Below are positions 1 through 8,227 of a stretch of 64,000 nt of DNA, piece by piece (position 1 is the first letter of the stretch; each line of letters starts with the position of its first letter). The stretch is from Streptomyces albus subsp. albus. Its GTDB lineage: Bacteria; Actinomycetota; Actinomycetes; Streptomycetales; Streptomycetaceae. Below the pieces are notes generated by a model. That model was not told the origin of the DNA. It saw only the letters and a list, made by a program, of their open reading frames with translations, and did not search any database. Both the position numbers and the translations under genes were made by a program. The stretch is taken from contig NZ_JOID01000001.1 of the NCBI RefSeq assembly GCF_000719865.1, positions 467,199 through 531,198 of the forward strand, written 5' to 3'.

Positions 1-603
1 GGGCTGTCCGGTGCCGGTCCCGCCGCGGTGGCCGGCTGGGTTGACTGGGCCGAACTGCAGAAACCGCAGATGCGGGTGGGGTTGCCGCACTCCGTCTCCA
101 ACGCGGTGGGCGTGCTGCTCTACGCCGGCTCGTTCGCCGCGCGCCGAGCGGGCCTGCGCGGCCTGGGTCGTGCGCTCGGCTTCGCCGGCTTCACGGTCGT
201 CGGCATCGGCGGGGCGCTGGGCGGCCACATGGCGTACCGGCAGGCCTCCGGCGCCAACCACGCCGAGGACGTGCCGCACCGGATGCCGGCCGGCTGGCAT
301 CCGGTGGGCGACATGGCGCAGTTCCCGGTGGAGCAGCCGGTACGGCGCCGGGTGGGTGAGGTGGACGTGGTCGTCGTACGGGGGCCGGGCGGCGCCGTGC
401 ACGTCCTGGCCGACCGGTGCACCCACATGGGCGGTCCGCTGTCCGAGGGCGAGGTCGCGGACGGCTGCATCACCTGCCCGTGGCACGGCAGTGCCTTCCG
501 GCTGACCGACGGCTGGAACGTGCGCGGCCCGGCGACCGCGCCCGAGCACTCCTTCGAGACGCGGGTGCTCAACGGCCGGGTCGAGATCCGGCTGCGCGAC
601 TGA
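1..603 (+). CDS. Rieske 2Fe-2S protein with N-terminal DUF2231-like membrane part (5' partial)
   Basis: The reading frame is open from base 1, so the gene starts outside the window and 200 residues are visible. The first ~90 residues are hydrophobic and resemble the end of a DUF2231 membrane domain. Residues ~100-195 form a Rieske domain with the two cluster-binding boxes CTHMGG and CPWHG, each giving one Cys and one His ligand. Proteins of this build are common in actinobacteria and are thought to be membrane-attached electron carriers; partner and substrate cannot be told from here. A GTG at 28 is an in-frame internal codon, not a convincing start. A strong hairpin follows the stop. Confidence 0.85.
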   Translation, partial: GLSGAGPAAVAGWVDWAELQKPQMRVGLPHSVSNAVGVLLYAGSFAARRAGLRGLGRALGFAGFTVVGIGGALGGHMAYRQASGANHAEDVPHRMPAGWHPVGDMAQFPVEQPVRRRVGEVDVVVVRGPGGAVHVLADRCTHMGGPLSEGEVADGCITCPWHGSAFRLTDGWNVRGPATAPEHSFETRVLNGRVEIRLRD

Positions 604-687
604 GGCTTCGCGACCGAGGCCGGGCCGCACGACCGGGGCCCGGCGCCGTCCGGGCCTCCTCCGGCCACGGGTCCGGGGGCGGAGGAG

Positions 688-728
688 GAACGCGGCCGTA
701 CCACCGTGAGGGTGGTACGGCCGCGTTC
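688..728. terminator. Strong hairpin terminator after the Rieske gene
   Basis: Perfect inverted repeat with 18-bp arms (688-705 and 711-728) and a 5-base loop GTGAG. It lies 85 bases after the stop codon. No U-tract follows, as is usual in Streptomyces. Confidence 0.8.
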
Positions 729-1369
729 TCGCGCCGGAGGCAGGGGCGCCCGGGCTCCCCGGGCCTCGGGCCTCCCCGGTCTCCGGCCTCCCGGCCTCCC
801 GGGAGGCGGCCTCCCGCACGGGCGTGGCCCCGAATGGACTTTCCCCGCAACGGCGTTCCGCGGCAGTCGCCCGGCTCCCGTGTCCTGTGCGGCCGGGTTC
901 CGTGGAGGGCTGCGCCCCGACCTCCTCGGTTCCGTGGCCTTCCGGTCGCGCGCCGCACACACACGGGCCCCGCGCGCACGCCGGATCGCCGCCCGTTCCG
1001 CCGGACCACGCCGGCAGGGGAGCACCTCCGCCGGCGGGCGGTCCCCGCCCACGGACGAAGGCCGATTCCTCTGCGGGCGGGGCCACTTCCCCATCGCTGA
1101 GCCGACGCGTCCGAGCGGCTGCCGGCGCCGTCCGGCGCTCCGCCGACCAGCCGCTCCTTAACGACCGCTCAGCCGTTCCTTAACGGCGGCATAAGGATCG
1201 CCCCCGCCCCGTACCGGCAGCGGATTGCGGCGTTCTGCGGGGCTAGCGTGCTGAGCGCCGGGGCGGATTCCGGCCGCCGGTGCCGCACTTCGGGGGCCGC
1301 ACCGGAGCGCGCGTGCCCGCCCGGCCCCCGTGCCGCACCTGAGTTCCACCGTGTAAGGAGACCCCCACG
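729..1369. other. Intergenic region ahead of the LPMO gene
   Basis: About 640 bases without a credible gene. The first half is a C/G-rich tract of repeated CTCCCGG-like words. The part after ~1150 has a lower G+C content, carries a pair of direct repeats and probably holds the promoter of the monooxygenase gene. No GlcNAc-responsive DasR-type box was recognised. Confidence 0.5.
1151..1185. promoter_or_regulatory. Two direct repeats CCG(C/T)TCCTTAACG upstream of the LPMO gene
   Basis: CCGCTCCTTAACG (1151-1163) and CCGTTCCTTAACG (1173-1185) differ at one base and are spaced 22 bases start to start, about two helical turns. The second copy also forms a small inverted repeat, CCGTT-CCTT-AACGG. 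This arrangement suggests a regulator binding on one face of the DNA, or a tandem activator site. The regulator is unknown. Confidence 0.35.
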
Positions 1370-2422
1370 ATGACCGTACGTCGCAAGGCCGCCGGAACCG
1401 TTCTCATCGGTGTCGCACCGCTGGCGCTGACCGCGCTCGCCGCCGCGCCCGCGGCCGCGCACGGCTCGATGACCGACCCGGTCAGCCGGGTGTCCGCCTG
1501 CTTCGCCGAGAATCCGGAGAGCCCGGACTCGGCGGCCTGCAAGGCGGCCGTCGCGGCCAGCGGCACCCAGGCGTTCTACGACTGGAACGAGGTCAACATC
1601 CCGGACGCCGCCGGGAAGCACAAGGAGATCATCCCGGACGGCAAGCTGTGCAGCGCCGGACGGGACAAGTACAAGGGTCTCGACCTGCCGCGGGCGGACT
1701 GGCCGGCCACCGCCCTGTCCGCCGGGAAGCACACCTTCCACTACAAGGCCACCGCCCCGCACAAGGGTTCGTTCGAGCTGTACATCACCAAGGCCGGTTA
1801 CGACCCGGCGAAGCCGCTGGCTTGGTCGGACCTGGAGGCCGAGCCGTTCGCGAAGGTCACCGATCCGCGACTGGTGAACGGGGAGTACGTGTTCGACGGC
1901 ACGGTGCCGGCGCGCTCGGGCCGTCATCTGGTCTACAGCGTCTGGCAGCGCTCGGACAGCCCCGAGGCGTTCTACACCTGTTCGGACGTCACCTTCGGCG
2001 GCGGCGCCGCGAGCGGTGCCGGTACGGGCACGGACGGCGCTCCGGAGGCGGCCGCCCCGGACGAGGCCCAGATCGAGGCCGCGGCCGGCAAGTCGACCGT
2101 CAGCCACGGCGGTCACGGCGGTGACGAACACCCGGCCGGGGACGCGGACGAGCCCGTCACGCGGGCCGCGCCGGCGGACGGAGCGGACGCGGACGGTGGC
2201 GCGGCGGACGGGGCCGGTAGCGGCAACTCTCCGTCGGCGGACGGCGCGAGCGGCCCCACCGGCGGCGCCGGGCAGGCGGGCGCAGACACGGAGGAGCTCG
2301 CGCAGACCGGCGGCTCCGGCTCCACCACCCCGCTCGCCGTGGGCGGTTCGGCCGTCGTGGCGCTCGGCGCCGCCGTGCTCCTCGCCTCCGCCCGCCGCCG
2401 GGCGGTCCGCCGGCGCGGCTGA
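1370..2422 (+). CDS. Secreted, sortase-anchored AA10 lytic polysaccharide monooxygenase
   Basis: 350 residues. A signal peptide with an RRK n-region is followed by a cleavage site that leaves His31 (AAA/HGSMTD) as the mature N terminus, as needed for the copper histidine brace. The second brace His fits the ATAPHKG motif near residue 129, and the AA10/chitin-binding fold runs to about residue 210. Then come a ~100-residue Ala/Gly/Asp/Ser-rich linker, the sorting motif LAQTG (310-314), a hydrophobic segment and an Arg-rich tail, a class E sortase signal typical of Streptomyces. The product should oxidatively cleave chitin or cellulose, or act on the cell's own glucans, while fixed to the wall. 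The start is set by AAGGAG at 1355-1360. Confidence 0.93.
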   Translation: MTVRRKAAGTVLIGVAPLALTALAAAPAAAHGSMTDPVSRVSACFAENPESPDSAACKAAVAASGTQAFYDWNEVNIPDAAGKHKEIIPDGKLCSAGRDKYKGLDLPRADWPATALSAGKHTFHYKATAPHKGSFELYITKAGYDPAKPLAWSDLEAEPFAKVTDPRLVNGEYVFDGTVPARSGRHLVYSVWQRSDSPEAFYTCSDVTFGGGAASGAGTGTDGAPEAAAPDEAQIEAAAGKSTVSHGGHGGDEHPAGDADEPVTRAAPADGADADGGAADGAGSGNSPSADGASGPTGGAGQAGADTEELAQTGGSGSTTPLAVGGSAVVALGAAVLLASARRRAVRRRG

Positions 2423-2551
2423 GCCCGACGTCCGTGACGCCCGCCCGGGCCCCCGATGCCCCGGCACTCCGGCGTCCGGACACCCCGACGCCCTGACGGA
2501 CACTCCGGCCGGACCGCCGCCCGGCCGGGCCGGAGCCGCCGTCACGGGCCG

Positions 2552-2587
2552 CCGCCGCCCTCTTCCCGCACGGGGAGGGGGCGGCGG
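2552..2587. terminator. Imperfect hairpin between convergent LPMO and Y-polymerase genes
   Basis: 16-base arms (2552-2567, 2572-2587) pair at 14 positions plus G-U pairs, with a 4-base loop GCAC. It lies in the 330-base gap between the two stop codons, which holds no other recognisable feature, and could serve both strands. Confidence 0.55.
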
Positions 2588-2753
2588 TCGCGTGCGGTGC
2601 GCGCTCCCGTCCTGCCGTCGCCTTGTCCCGCGGCACTGCGGCGTGCCGTCGTGCCGTCAACACCGCCCGCGCACCGGCGGTTTCGACGGGGCCCGGCCGG
2701 ACCGGGGAAGAGCGCGGGGACCGGCGGGGGACCCCGCCCGCCGGGGCCGCCCG

Positions 2754-3908
2754 TCAGGCGGCGCGCCGCCCCGGGGCGCCGGGCGGGTCGCCGCGGCCCC
2801 GGCGGCGGCTCCGGCGGTGCGGCCCGCGCGCCGGTGCCCCGTCCGGGCCGCCGTCCGGGTCCCGCGCCGTATCCCGCTCCAGGGCCGCCGCGGGGCGGGC
2901 CGCGGCGGCGCCGAAGCGGGCGCGCGCCCGGTCGGTGACGGCCTCGATCCGGCGGGACTTGTCGTCGGCCGGGTCGAACGTCAGTTGGCGCGCGGCGAGT
3001 TCCGCCGGTGTCAGGTCCTCCGCGCGCAGGGCGACGGCGCGCACACGGGCCCGCTGCAGGCCGAGGGCGGCGTGCAGGGCGTACGCGGCGTCGGTCAGCG
3101 CCGGGGTGTGGTCCGTGGGTTCGGCGAGGGCCCGGGTGCGGCTGGTCGTGGAGCGGTCGGCGTAGCGGACGGTGAGCGTCAGCGCCCGTGCGACCCGGCC
3201 GTCGTTGCGGAGCCGCGCCCCCAGTTCGTGCGCGAGGGTGAGCAGCGCCCGGCGGCGCCGGTCCGGGTCCAGCTCGTCGTGGCCGAAGCGGTGTTCGGCT
3301 GCGGCGGACCGGGCGGGGGCGTTCGGTGTGACGGGGGTCGGGTCGATGCCGTGCGCCTGTTCGTGGACCCGCCGCCCGGTGGACGCGCCCAGGATCCGCT
3401 GGAGGGTGGCGGGGGGTGCGGCGGCGATCCGGTCGACGCTGTGCAGCCCGTAGGTGGTCAGGGTGCGCACGGTCGCCGGCCCGACGCCGTGCAGTCCGGC
3501 GGCGGGCTTGCGGGCGAGGAAGGCGGTGACCGCGTGCGGTTCGCCGGGGACGGTGCGGATCGCGCCGGGCGGGCCGTCGTGCGCGGCCATCCGGGCGAGC
3601 AGCGGGTTGACCGCGACCCCGACGGTGCAGTCGACGCCGTACCGGGCGAGCGCCCGCACCCGGACGAGGGCCGCGAGTTCCCCCGCGTCCCGGCCGAAGT
3701 AGCGGAGCGCGCCCCGGACGTCGGCGAGTGCCGCGTCGGGCGGCAGGGCCTGGACGACGGGGGTGAACTCGGTGAGCAGTCCGCGCAGTCCCTCGTAGGT
3801 CTCCTCGTCCGGCGGGCCGCCGCCGTCGGCGGCCCGGAACCGCAGGAACAGCACATGCGGCCCGGCCGGGGCCGTCCCGCCGGCGCCCTGCCCGGCCGGG
3901 CGGTTCAT
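2754..3908 (-). CDS. Y-family DNA polymerase-like protein, active-site degenerate (ImuB-type)
   Basis: 384 residues from an ATG preceded by GGAG. The DinB/ImuB-like palm, helix-hairpin-helix (LHGVGPATVRTL) and little-finger regions are recognisable. The catalytic parts are not normal: where DinB has its first metal-binding Asp this protein has FLRFRAA, and the SxDEAYLD box appears as PPDAALADV, losing the Glu. Only ~35 residues separate the two spots instead of ~95, so most of the fingers are missing. QLTFDP near the C terminus resembles a beta-clamp-binding peptide. Lying just downstream of dnaE2, it probably acts as a non-catalytic adaptor of an ImuB/DnaE2-type mutasome. Databases often call such proteins DNA polymerase IV. 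Upstream in-frame codons would add an Ala/Gly-rich extension. Confidence 0.8.
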   Translation of the reverse strand: MNRPAGQGAGGTAPAGPHVLFLRFRAADGGGPPDEETYEGLRGLLTEFTPVVQALPPDAALADVRGALRYFGRDAGELAALVRVRALARYGVDCTVGVAVNPLLARMAAHDGPPGAIRTVPGEPHAVTAFLARKPAAGLHGVGPATVRTLTTYGLHSVDRIAAAPPATLQRILGASTGRRVHEQAHGIDPTPVTPNAPARSAAAEHRFGHDELDPDRRRRALLTLAHELGARLRNDGRVARALTLTVRYADRSTTSRTRALAEPTDHTPALTDAAYALHAALGLQRARVRAVALRAEDLTPAELAARQLTFDPADDKSRRIEAVTDRARARFGAAAARPAAALERDTARDPDGGPDGAPARGPHRRSRRRGRGDPPGAPGRRAA

Positions 3909-4125
3909 GGCGGCGGCTCCGGCGGCTCCGGTTCCGGTCCCGGCAACTCCCGCTCCGGCCCCGGCACCCGCTCCGGCACTTACGGCACCTGCCCCGGCAC
4001 CGGCTCCCACTCCGGCCCCGGGCCCGGCACTTGCTCCGGCTCCGGCTCCGGCTCCCTCTCCGCCTCCGCCTCCGGCTCCGGCTCCGATTTCGGAACTTGC
4101 TCCGGCTCCGGCCCCGGCGGGGGTC
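3909..4125. repeat. Low-complexity GGCTCC/GGCACC-type repeat between dnaE2 and its partner
   Basis: About 215 bases of degenerate hexanucleotide repeats (GGCTCC, GGCCCC, GGCACT on the plus strand). On the minus strand it is open in frame with the downstream polymerase-like gene and would encode a long Ala-Gly run starting inside the end of dnaE2. It is probably non-coding slippage DNA, but an N-terminal extension cannot be excluded. Confidence 0.6.
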
Positions 4126-4162
4126 CTCCCGGCGGACGCGCCGCTCCCGGTCCTCCCCCCGC

Positions 4163-7100
4163 TCACCGGCCCGCGCTCCCCGGGCTGGAGTGCCACAGCT
4201 TGCGGCCGGTGGCGGCGCCCTCGCCCGCCGGGCGCAGATCGGCCCACGGGTGCATCTCATAGCCGTTGGCGAGCTGTATGCGGCGGCCGTTCACCGGCCC
4301 GGCACCCCCGGAGCCCTCGGCGCCGTCACCCGCACCGGCGCCGTCCCCCGCGCCGGAGGCCGGCCCGTCGCCCGCCGCCGGGCTCCCGTCCCGTACCGCC
4401 GGGTCCACGTCTCCCGGCACCCCCGGCCGGGTGCCGCCCGGTGCCGCGAGGCGGGCCGCGACGGCCTCCAGGCCGCCGTCCTTCCGGAGCCCGGCGAGTT
4501 CGGCGAGGTCCCAGGCGCGGCGGCCGACCACGGTGAGGCTGCGGGCGCCGCGCCGCTCCACGGTGCCGCGGACGAGCAGCAGCCAGGAGTGGAAGACGGT
4601 GTGCGCGCAGTCGGCGTGGCTGTCCTCGAAGAAGGTGCAGTCGGCCAGCCCCGTGCCGTCGTCGAGGGTGGTGAAGATGATGCGGCGGCCGGAGCGGATG
4701 GGCGGGGTCTGGGTGGACGCCTTGGCGCCCGCGACGAGGACGGTCTCGCCGTGCCGGGCGGTGCGCAGCCGCCGGGCCGTGACCACGCCCAGCTCCTCCA
4801 GGAAGGCCGCGTGCTCGCTCATGAGGTGCCGGGAGACGTCCATGCCGAGCACGCCGAGCTCCGCGCCGGTGCGTTCGGAGGCGTCGAGGTCGGGCAGCCC
4901 GGCCGGTTCGGTGACGAACCCCGCGCCGCCCGCGTCCGCGCCGCCCGCGCCGTCGGCGGCGTCGAGCGGGAGCTGGCCCGGGTGGGCGGCGGGGTCCTTC
5001 TGCCGGCGGTGCAGTTCGGTGATGTGCAGCAGCAGGTCGCGGCGGTTGCCGCCGAAGGCGTCCAGCGCGCCGACCTGGGCGAGCCGTTCGGCCACGGGCC
5101 GCCCCGGCCGGGCCCGGCGCCACAGGTCGGACAGGGAGGTGTACGGCTGTCCGGCGGCGATGCGCCCGGTCTCGGCCTCGCTGATGCCGTGCACGTCGGA
5201 GAGGGCGAGCCGGATGCCGTAGACCGCCCCGGCCCCTTCGGCCGCCCCGGCCCTTCCGGTCCCCTCGGTGTCCCCGGTCCTTCCGGGCACCTCCTTCCCG
5301 TGCGGCTCCCCGCGCCGCTCCCGCGGTCCGTCCACCACCCCTTCATCAGACACCAGTTCGATTCGATAAGCGGCCCCCGACCGGTTCACGTCCAGCGGCA
5401 GGATCGGCACCCCGCGCCGCCGCGCGTCCGCCAGCAGCAGCCGCTTGGGGTACATCCCGGGATCATGGGTGAGCAGCCCCGCGTAGAAGGCCGCCGGGTG
5501 GTGCGCCTTGAGCCAGGCGGACTGGTACGTCGGCACGGCGAAGGCCACGGCGTGCGCCTTGCAGAAGCCGTACGAGCCGAACGCCTCCACGATTTCCCAG
5601 GTCCGGGCCACCACCTCCGGCGCGTACCCCCGGGCGGCCGCCTCCCCGGCGAACCAGGCCCGCACCCGTCCCTGCCGCTCCGGGACGGACAGCGCGCGCC
5701 GGGCCTCGTCGGCCAGCCCCCGGTCGCAGCCGGTCATGACCGAGAGGATCTGGATGATCTGCTCGTGGAAGACGACGACGCCGTGGGTCTCGCGCAGCGC
5801 CGGCTCCAGGTCCGGGTGCGGATAGCGCGGCGCCCGCCGCCCGTGCCGGGCCTCGATGAAGGGCCGGACCATGTCGGCCGCGACCGGTCCGGGGCGGAAG
5901 AGCGAGATGTCGACCACCAGGTCGTGGAAGGTGGAGGGCTGCAGCCGGCCGACCAGATCGCGCTGGCCGGGCGACTCGATCTGGAAGCAGCCGAGGGTCT
6001 CGGCGGACCGGATCAGCTCGTACGTGGCCGGGTCGCCCGGCGGCACCCGCTCCGGGTCGTCCAAGTCCAGCCGCTCCCCGGTCGCCCGTTCGATCTCGGT
6101 CACCGCGTGCGCCATCGCGGACTGCATCCGCACCCCGAGGACGTCGAGCTTCAGCAGCCCGAGCTCCTCCACGTCGTCCTTGTCGAACTGGGACATCGGG
6201 AAGCCGTCCGGGCCGGCGCTCGCGACCACCGGGGTGCGGTCGCGCATCGAGGCGTCCGAGAGCAGCACGCCGCAGGGGTGCATGGCGATGCCGCGCGGCA
6301 GCCCGTCCAGGGCCTCGACCAGCCCCCACAGCCGCTCGTCCGCGCCGTGCCCGGCCGCCACCTCGCGCAGTTCGGGCAGCTCGCGGAGGGCCGCACGGGC
6401 CTCGCGGGCACGAATGTGCGGGAAGGCCTTGGCGAGCCGGCCGGTCTCGTCCGGGTCCATGCCGAGCGCCGTCCCGACGTCGCGGATGGCATGCCGCACC
6501 CGGTAGGTCTCGGGCATGGCGACGGTGGCCACCCGGTCGGCGCCGAAGCGGTCGAAGATCGCGCGGTAGACGTCGAGGCGGCGCGCGGACTCGACGTCGA
6601 TGTCGATGTCGGGCAGCGCGGCCCGGCGCTCCGAGAGGAAGCGCTCCATCAGCAGGCCGTGCTCCACCGGGTCGGCGTGCGCGATGCCGAGCAGGTGGTT
6701 GACGAGGGAGCCCGCGCCGGAGCCCCGCGCGGTCACCCGGATGCCCAGGGCTCGGGTGTCGTCCACGACCTGGGCGACGGTGAGGAAGTACGAGGCGAAG
6801 CCGAGCCGTTCGATGGTGCGCAGCTCGTCCTCCAGCCGTTCCCAGCGCCGCCGGTCGCGGTCGTGGCCGCGCAGCACCATGCCGGCGGCGCAGCGGGAGC
6901 GCAGCACGCGGTCGGCGGTGCGCCGGCCCGCGCCCACCAGGCGCGGTTCGGGGAAGTGGACGCTGCCGAGGCCGAGGTCGTCCTGGGGGTCGACGAGGCA
7001 CGCGGCGGCGGTCCGCTCGGTCTCCGCCAGCAGGCGGTGCGCGGCCTGGCGCCGGAGACCGGCGGCCTCCGCGACCCGCAGGGCGGTCTCCGCCATCTCC

Positions 7101-7990
7101 CGGGGCCCCTTGAGCCAGCCCTCGCCGCTGTCGAGGGAGCCCGGCCGGCGCGGGTCGAGGGGGACGAGCCGGCGGGCGGAGTCCAGGACGTCGGCGACCG
7201 GGCCCTGGCCGGGGTCGGCGTAGCGGACGGCATTGGTCAGCACGGCCGGTACGCCCTGCTCGGCGGCGAAGCCCAGGGTGCGGGCGGCGAGCCGCAGCGA
7301 GCCGGGGGCGGTGGCGCCCCGGGCCTCGTCCGGCCGCCGGTGGTGGGTGACCTCCAGCCGGAGCCCGTCGCCGTACAGCTCCCGCCAGGGGGCGAGCAGC
7401 CGGGCGGCGCGGTCGGGGCGGCCGGCGGCGAGAGCGCGGCCGACCTCGGAGTCCGGGCCGAGCAGGACGGTCAGGCCGCCGCCGGCCGCGGAGCGCTCCA
7501 GGGCGTCCCGGCCGGCCAGCAGGGGGCGTCCGCTCTCCCCGGTGTGGGCGGCGGAGACCAGGCGGCACAGGGCGGCCCAGCCGGCGGCGCCGTCCCGGGC
7601 GAGGAAGACCGCGCGGGGGGTGGATTCGTCGATGAACGCCCCGCCGCGCACCGGCGTGCGCCGGCGGACCGTGGAGGGGTCCGCGCCCCGGTCCGCGCCG
7701 TCCGGGGCGGACGGTCCGCGCCCCGGTCCGCGCCGTCCCGTACGGTCCGGGCGGCCGGCGGGCGGCAGCACGTTTTCGGCCACGGCGAGCCCCGCCCCGA
7801 AGATCGGCCGCACCCCCGCCCCGGCGCAGGCGCGGGCGAACCGGACCGCTCCGGCCAGGGTGTCGCGGTCGGTGAGGGCGACGGCGTCCATGCCGCGTTC
7901 GGCGGCGCGCTCGGCCAGCCGCTCGGGGTGCGAGGCCCCGTACCGGAGGGAGAAGCCCGAGACGGCGTGCAGATGAGTGAACCCGGACAT
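4163..7990 (-). CDS. dnaE2: Error-prone DNA polymerase III alpha subunit
   Basis: 1275 residues. Starts with a PHP domain (FTHLHAVSGFSLRYGASHPE, then ALTDRDTLAGAVRF) and has the polymerase catalytic box PDIDIDVES near residue 460, followed by fingers, helix-hairpin-helix and a C-terminal OB-fold region. The sequence resembles DnaE2 rather than the replicative DnaE1. It is longer than most DnaE2 proteins because of Pro/Arg/Gly-rich insertions near residues 75-110 and in the last third. The ATG at 7990 is preceded by GGAGGTGCGG. The family carries out translesion, mutagenic synthesis, normally with ImuB and in many species ImuA'. Here only the ImuB-like gene follows and no imuA' is nearby. DNA-damage control is expected, but no SOS box was recognised. 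Confidence 0.92.
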   Translation of the reverse strand: MSGFTHLHAVSGFSLRYGASHPERLAERAAERGMDAVALTDRDTLAGAVRFARACAGAGVRPIFGAGLAVAENVLPPAGRPDRTGRRGPGRGPSAPDGADRGADPSTVRRRTPVRGGAFIDESTPRAVFLARDGAAGWAALCRLVSAAHTGESGRPLLAGRDALERSAAGGGLTVLLGPDSEVGRALAAGRPDRAARLLAPWRELYGDGLRLEVTHHRRPDEARGATAPGSLRLAARTLGFAAEQGVPAVLTNAVRYADPGQGPVADVLDSARRLVPLDPRRPGSLDSGEGWLKGPREMAETALRVAEAAGLRRQAAHRLLAETERTAAACLVDPQDDLGLGSVHFPEPRLVGAGRRTADRVLRSRCAAGMVLRGHDRDRRRWERLEDELRTIERLGFASYFLTVAQVVDDTRALGIRVTARGSGAGSLVNHLLGIAHADPVEHGLLMERFLSERRAALPDIDIDVESARRLDVYRAIFDRFGADRVATVAMPETYRVRHAIRDVGTALGMDPDETGRLAKAFPHIRAREARAALRELPELREVAAGHGADERLWGLVEALDGLPRGIAMHPCGVLLSDASMRDRTPVVASAGPDGFPMSQFDKDDVEELGLLKLDVLGVRMQSAMAHAVTEIERATGERLDLDDPERVPPGDPATYELIRSAETLGCFQIESPGQRDLVGRLQPSTFHDLVVDISLFRPGPVAADMVRPFIEARHGRRAPRYPHPDLEPALRETHGVVVFHEQIIQILSVMTGCDRGLADEARRALSVPERQGRVRAWFAGEAAARGYAPEVVARTWEIVEAFGSYGFCKAHAVAFAVPTYQSAWLKAHHPAAFYAGLLTHDPGMYPKRLLLADARRRGVPILPLDVNRSGAAYRIELVSDEGVVDGPRERRGEPHGKEVPGRTGDTEGTGRAGAAEGAGAVYGIRLALSDVHGISEAETGRIAAGQPYTSLSDLWRRARPGRPVAERLAQVGALDAFGGNRRDLLLHITELHRRQKDPAAHPGQLPLDAADGAGGADAGGAGFVTEPAGLPDLDASERTGAELGVLGMDVSRHLMSEHAAFLEELGVVTARRLRTARHGETVLVAGAKASTQTPPIRSGRRIIFTTLDDGTGLADCTFFEDSHADCAHTVFHSWLLLVRGTVERRGARSLTVVGRRAWDLAELAGLRKDGGLEAVAARLAAPGGTRPGVPGDVDPAVRDGSPAAGDGPASGAGDGAGAGDGAEGSGGAGPVNGRRIQLANGYEMHPWADLRPAGEGAATGRKLWHSSPGSAGR

Positions 7991-8142
7991 CCGCACCTCC
8001 TGCCGTTCGCACACCCCCTGACCAGCCCTGCTCTCCGTCCCCCGGCACCACCATAAACCAATTTTCGAACACTCGTACGACACGCGCGGAGCCGGCCCGG
8101 TGCCCGCCGGAGGACACCGGCCGCGGAGTCCCGTGAACGCCG

Positions 8143-8177
8143 CCGGCCCCCGGACACCAGGGGTGTCCGGGGGCCGG
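8143..8177. terminator. Hairpin terminator of the first protease gene
   Basis: Perfect inverted repeat with 16-bp arms (8143-8158, 8162-8177) and a 3-base loop, 50 bases beyond the protease stop codon. It can also stop transcription arriving from the other side. Confidence 0.75.
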
Positions 8178-8227
8178 GGTCCCGCCGCGGAAGCCGCGGG
8201 GTGGTGCGTACGGGACGCGGGGGCGCG

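Noticed and set aside
417..1183. Several overlapping open frames of 119-324 codons between 120 and 1183
   Set aside because: All are Arg/Pro/Gly-rich, overlap a strong terminator, lack ribosome sites and have no similarity to known families.
2016..4262. A 748-codon plus-strand frame from the LPMO end through the Y-polymerase gene
   Set aside because: Third-position G+C pattern fits the known genes on either side, and the predicted protein is low-complexity throughout.
4031..8056. A 1341-codon open frame on the plus strand opposite dnaE2
   Set aside because: Composition is that of an antisense shadow of a G+C-rich gene (Gly/Pro/Arg/Ala, no domain). The minus strand holds the clear DnaE2 domains.
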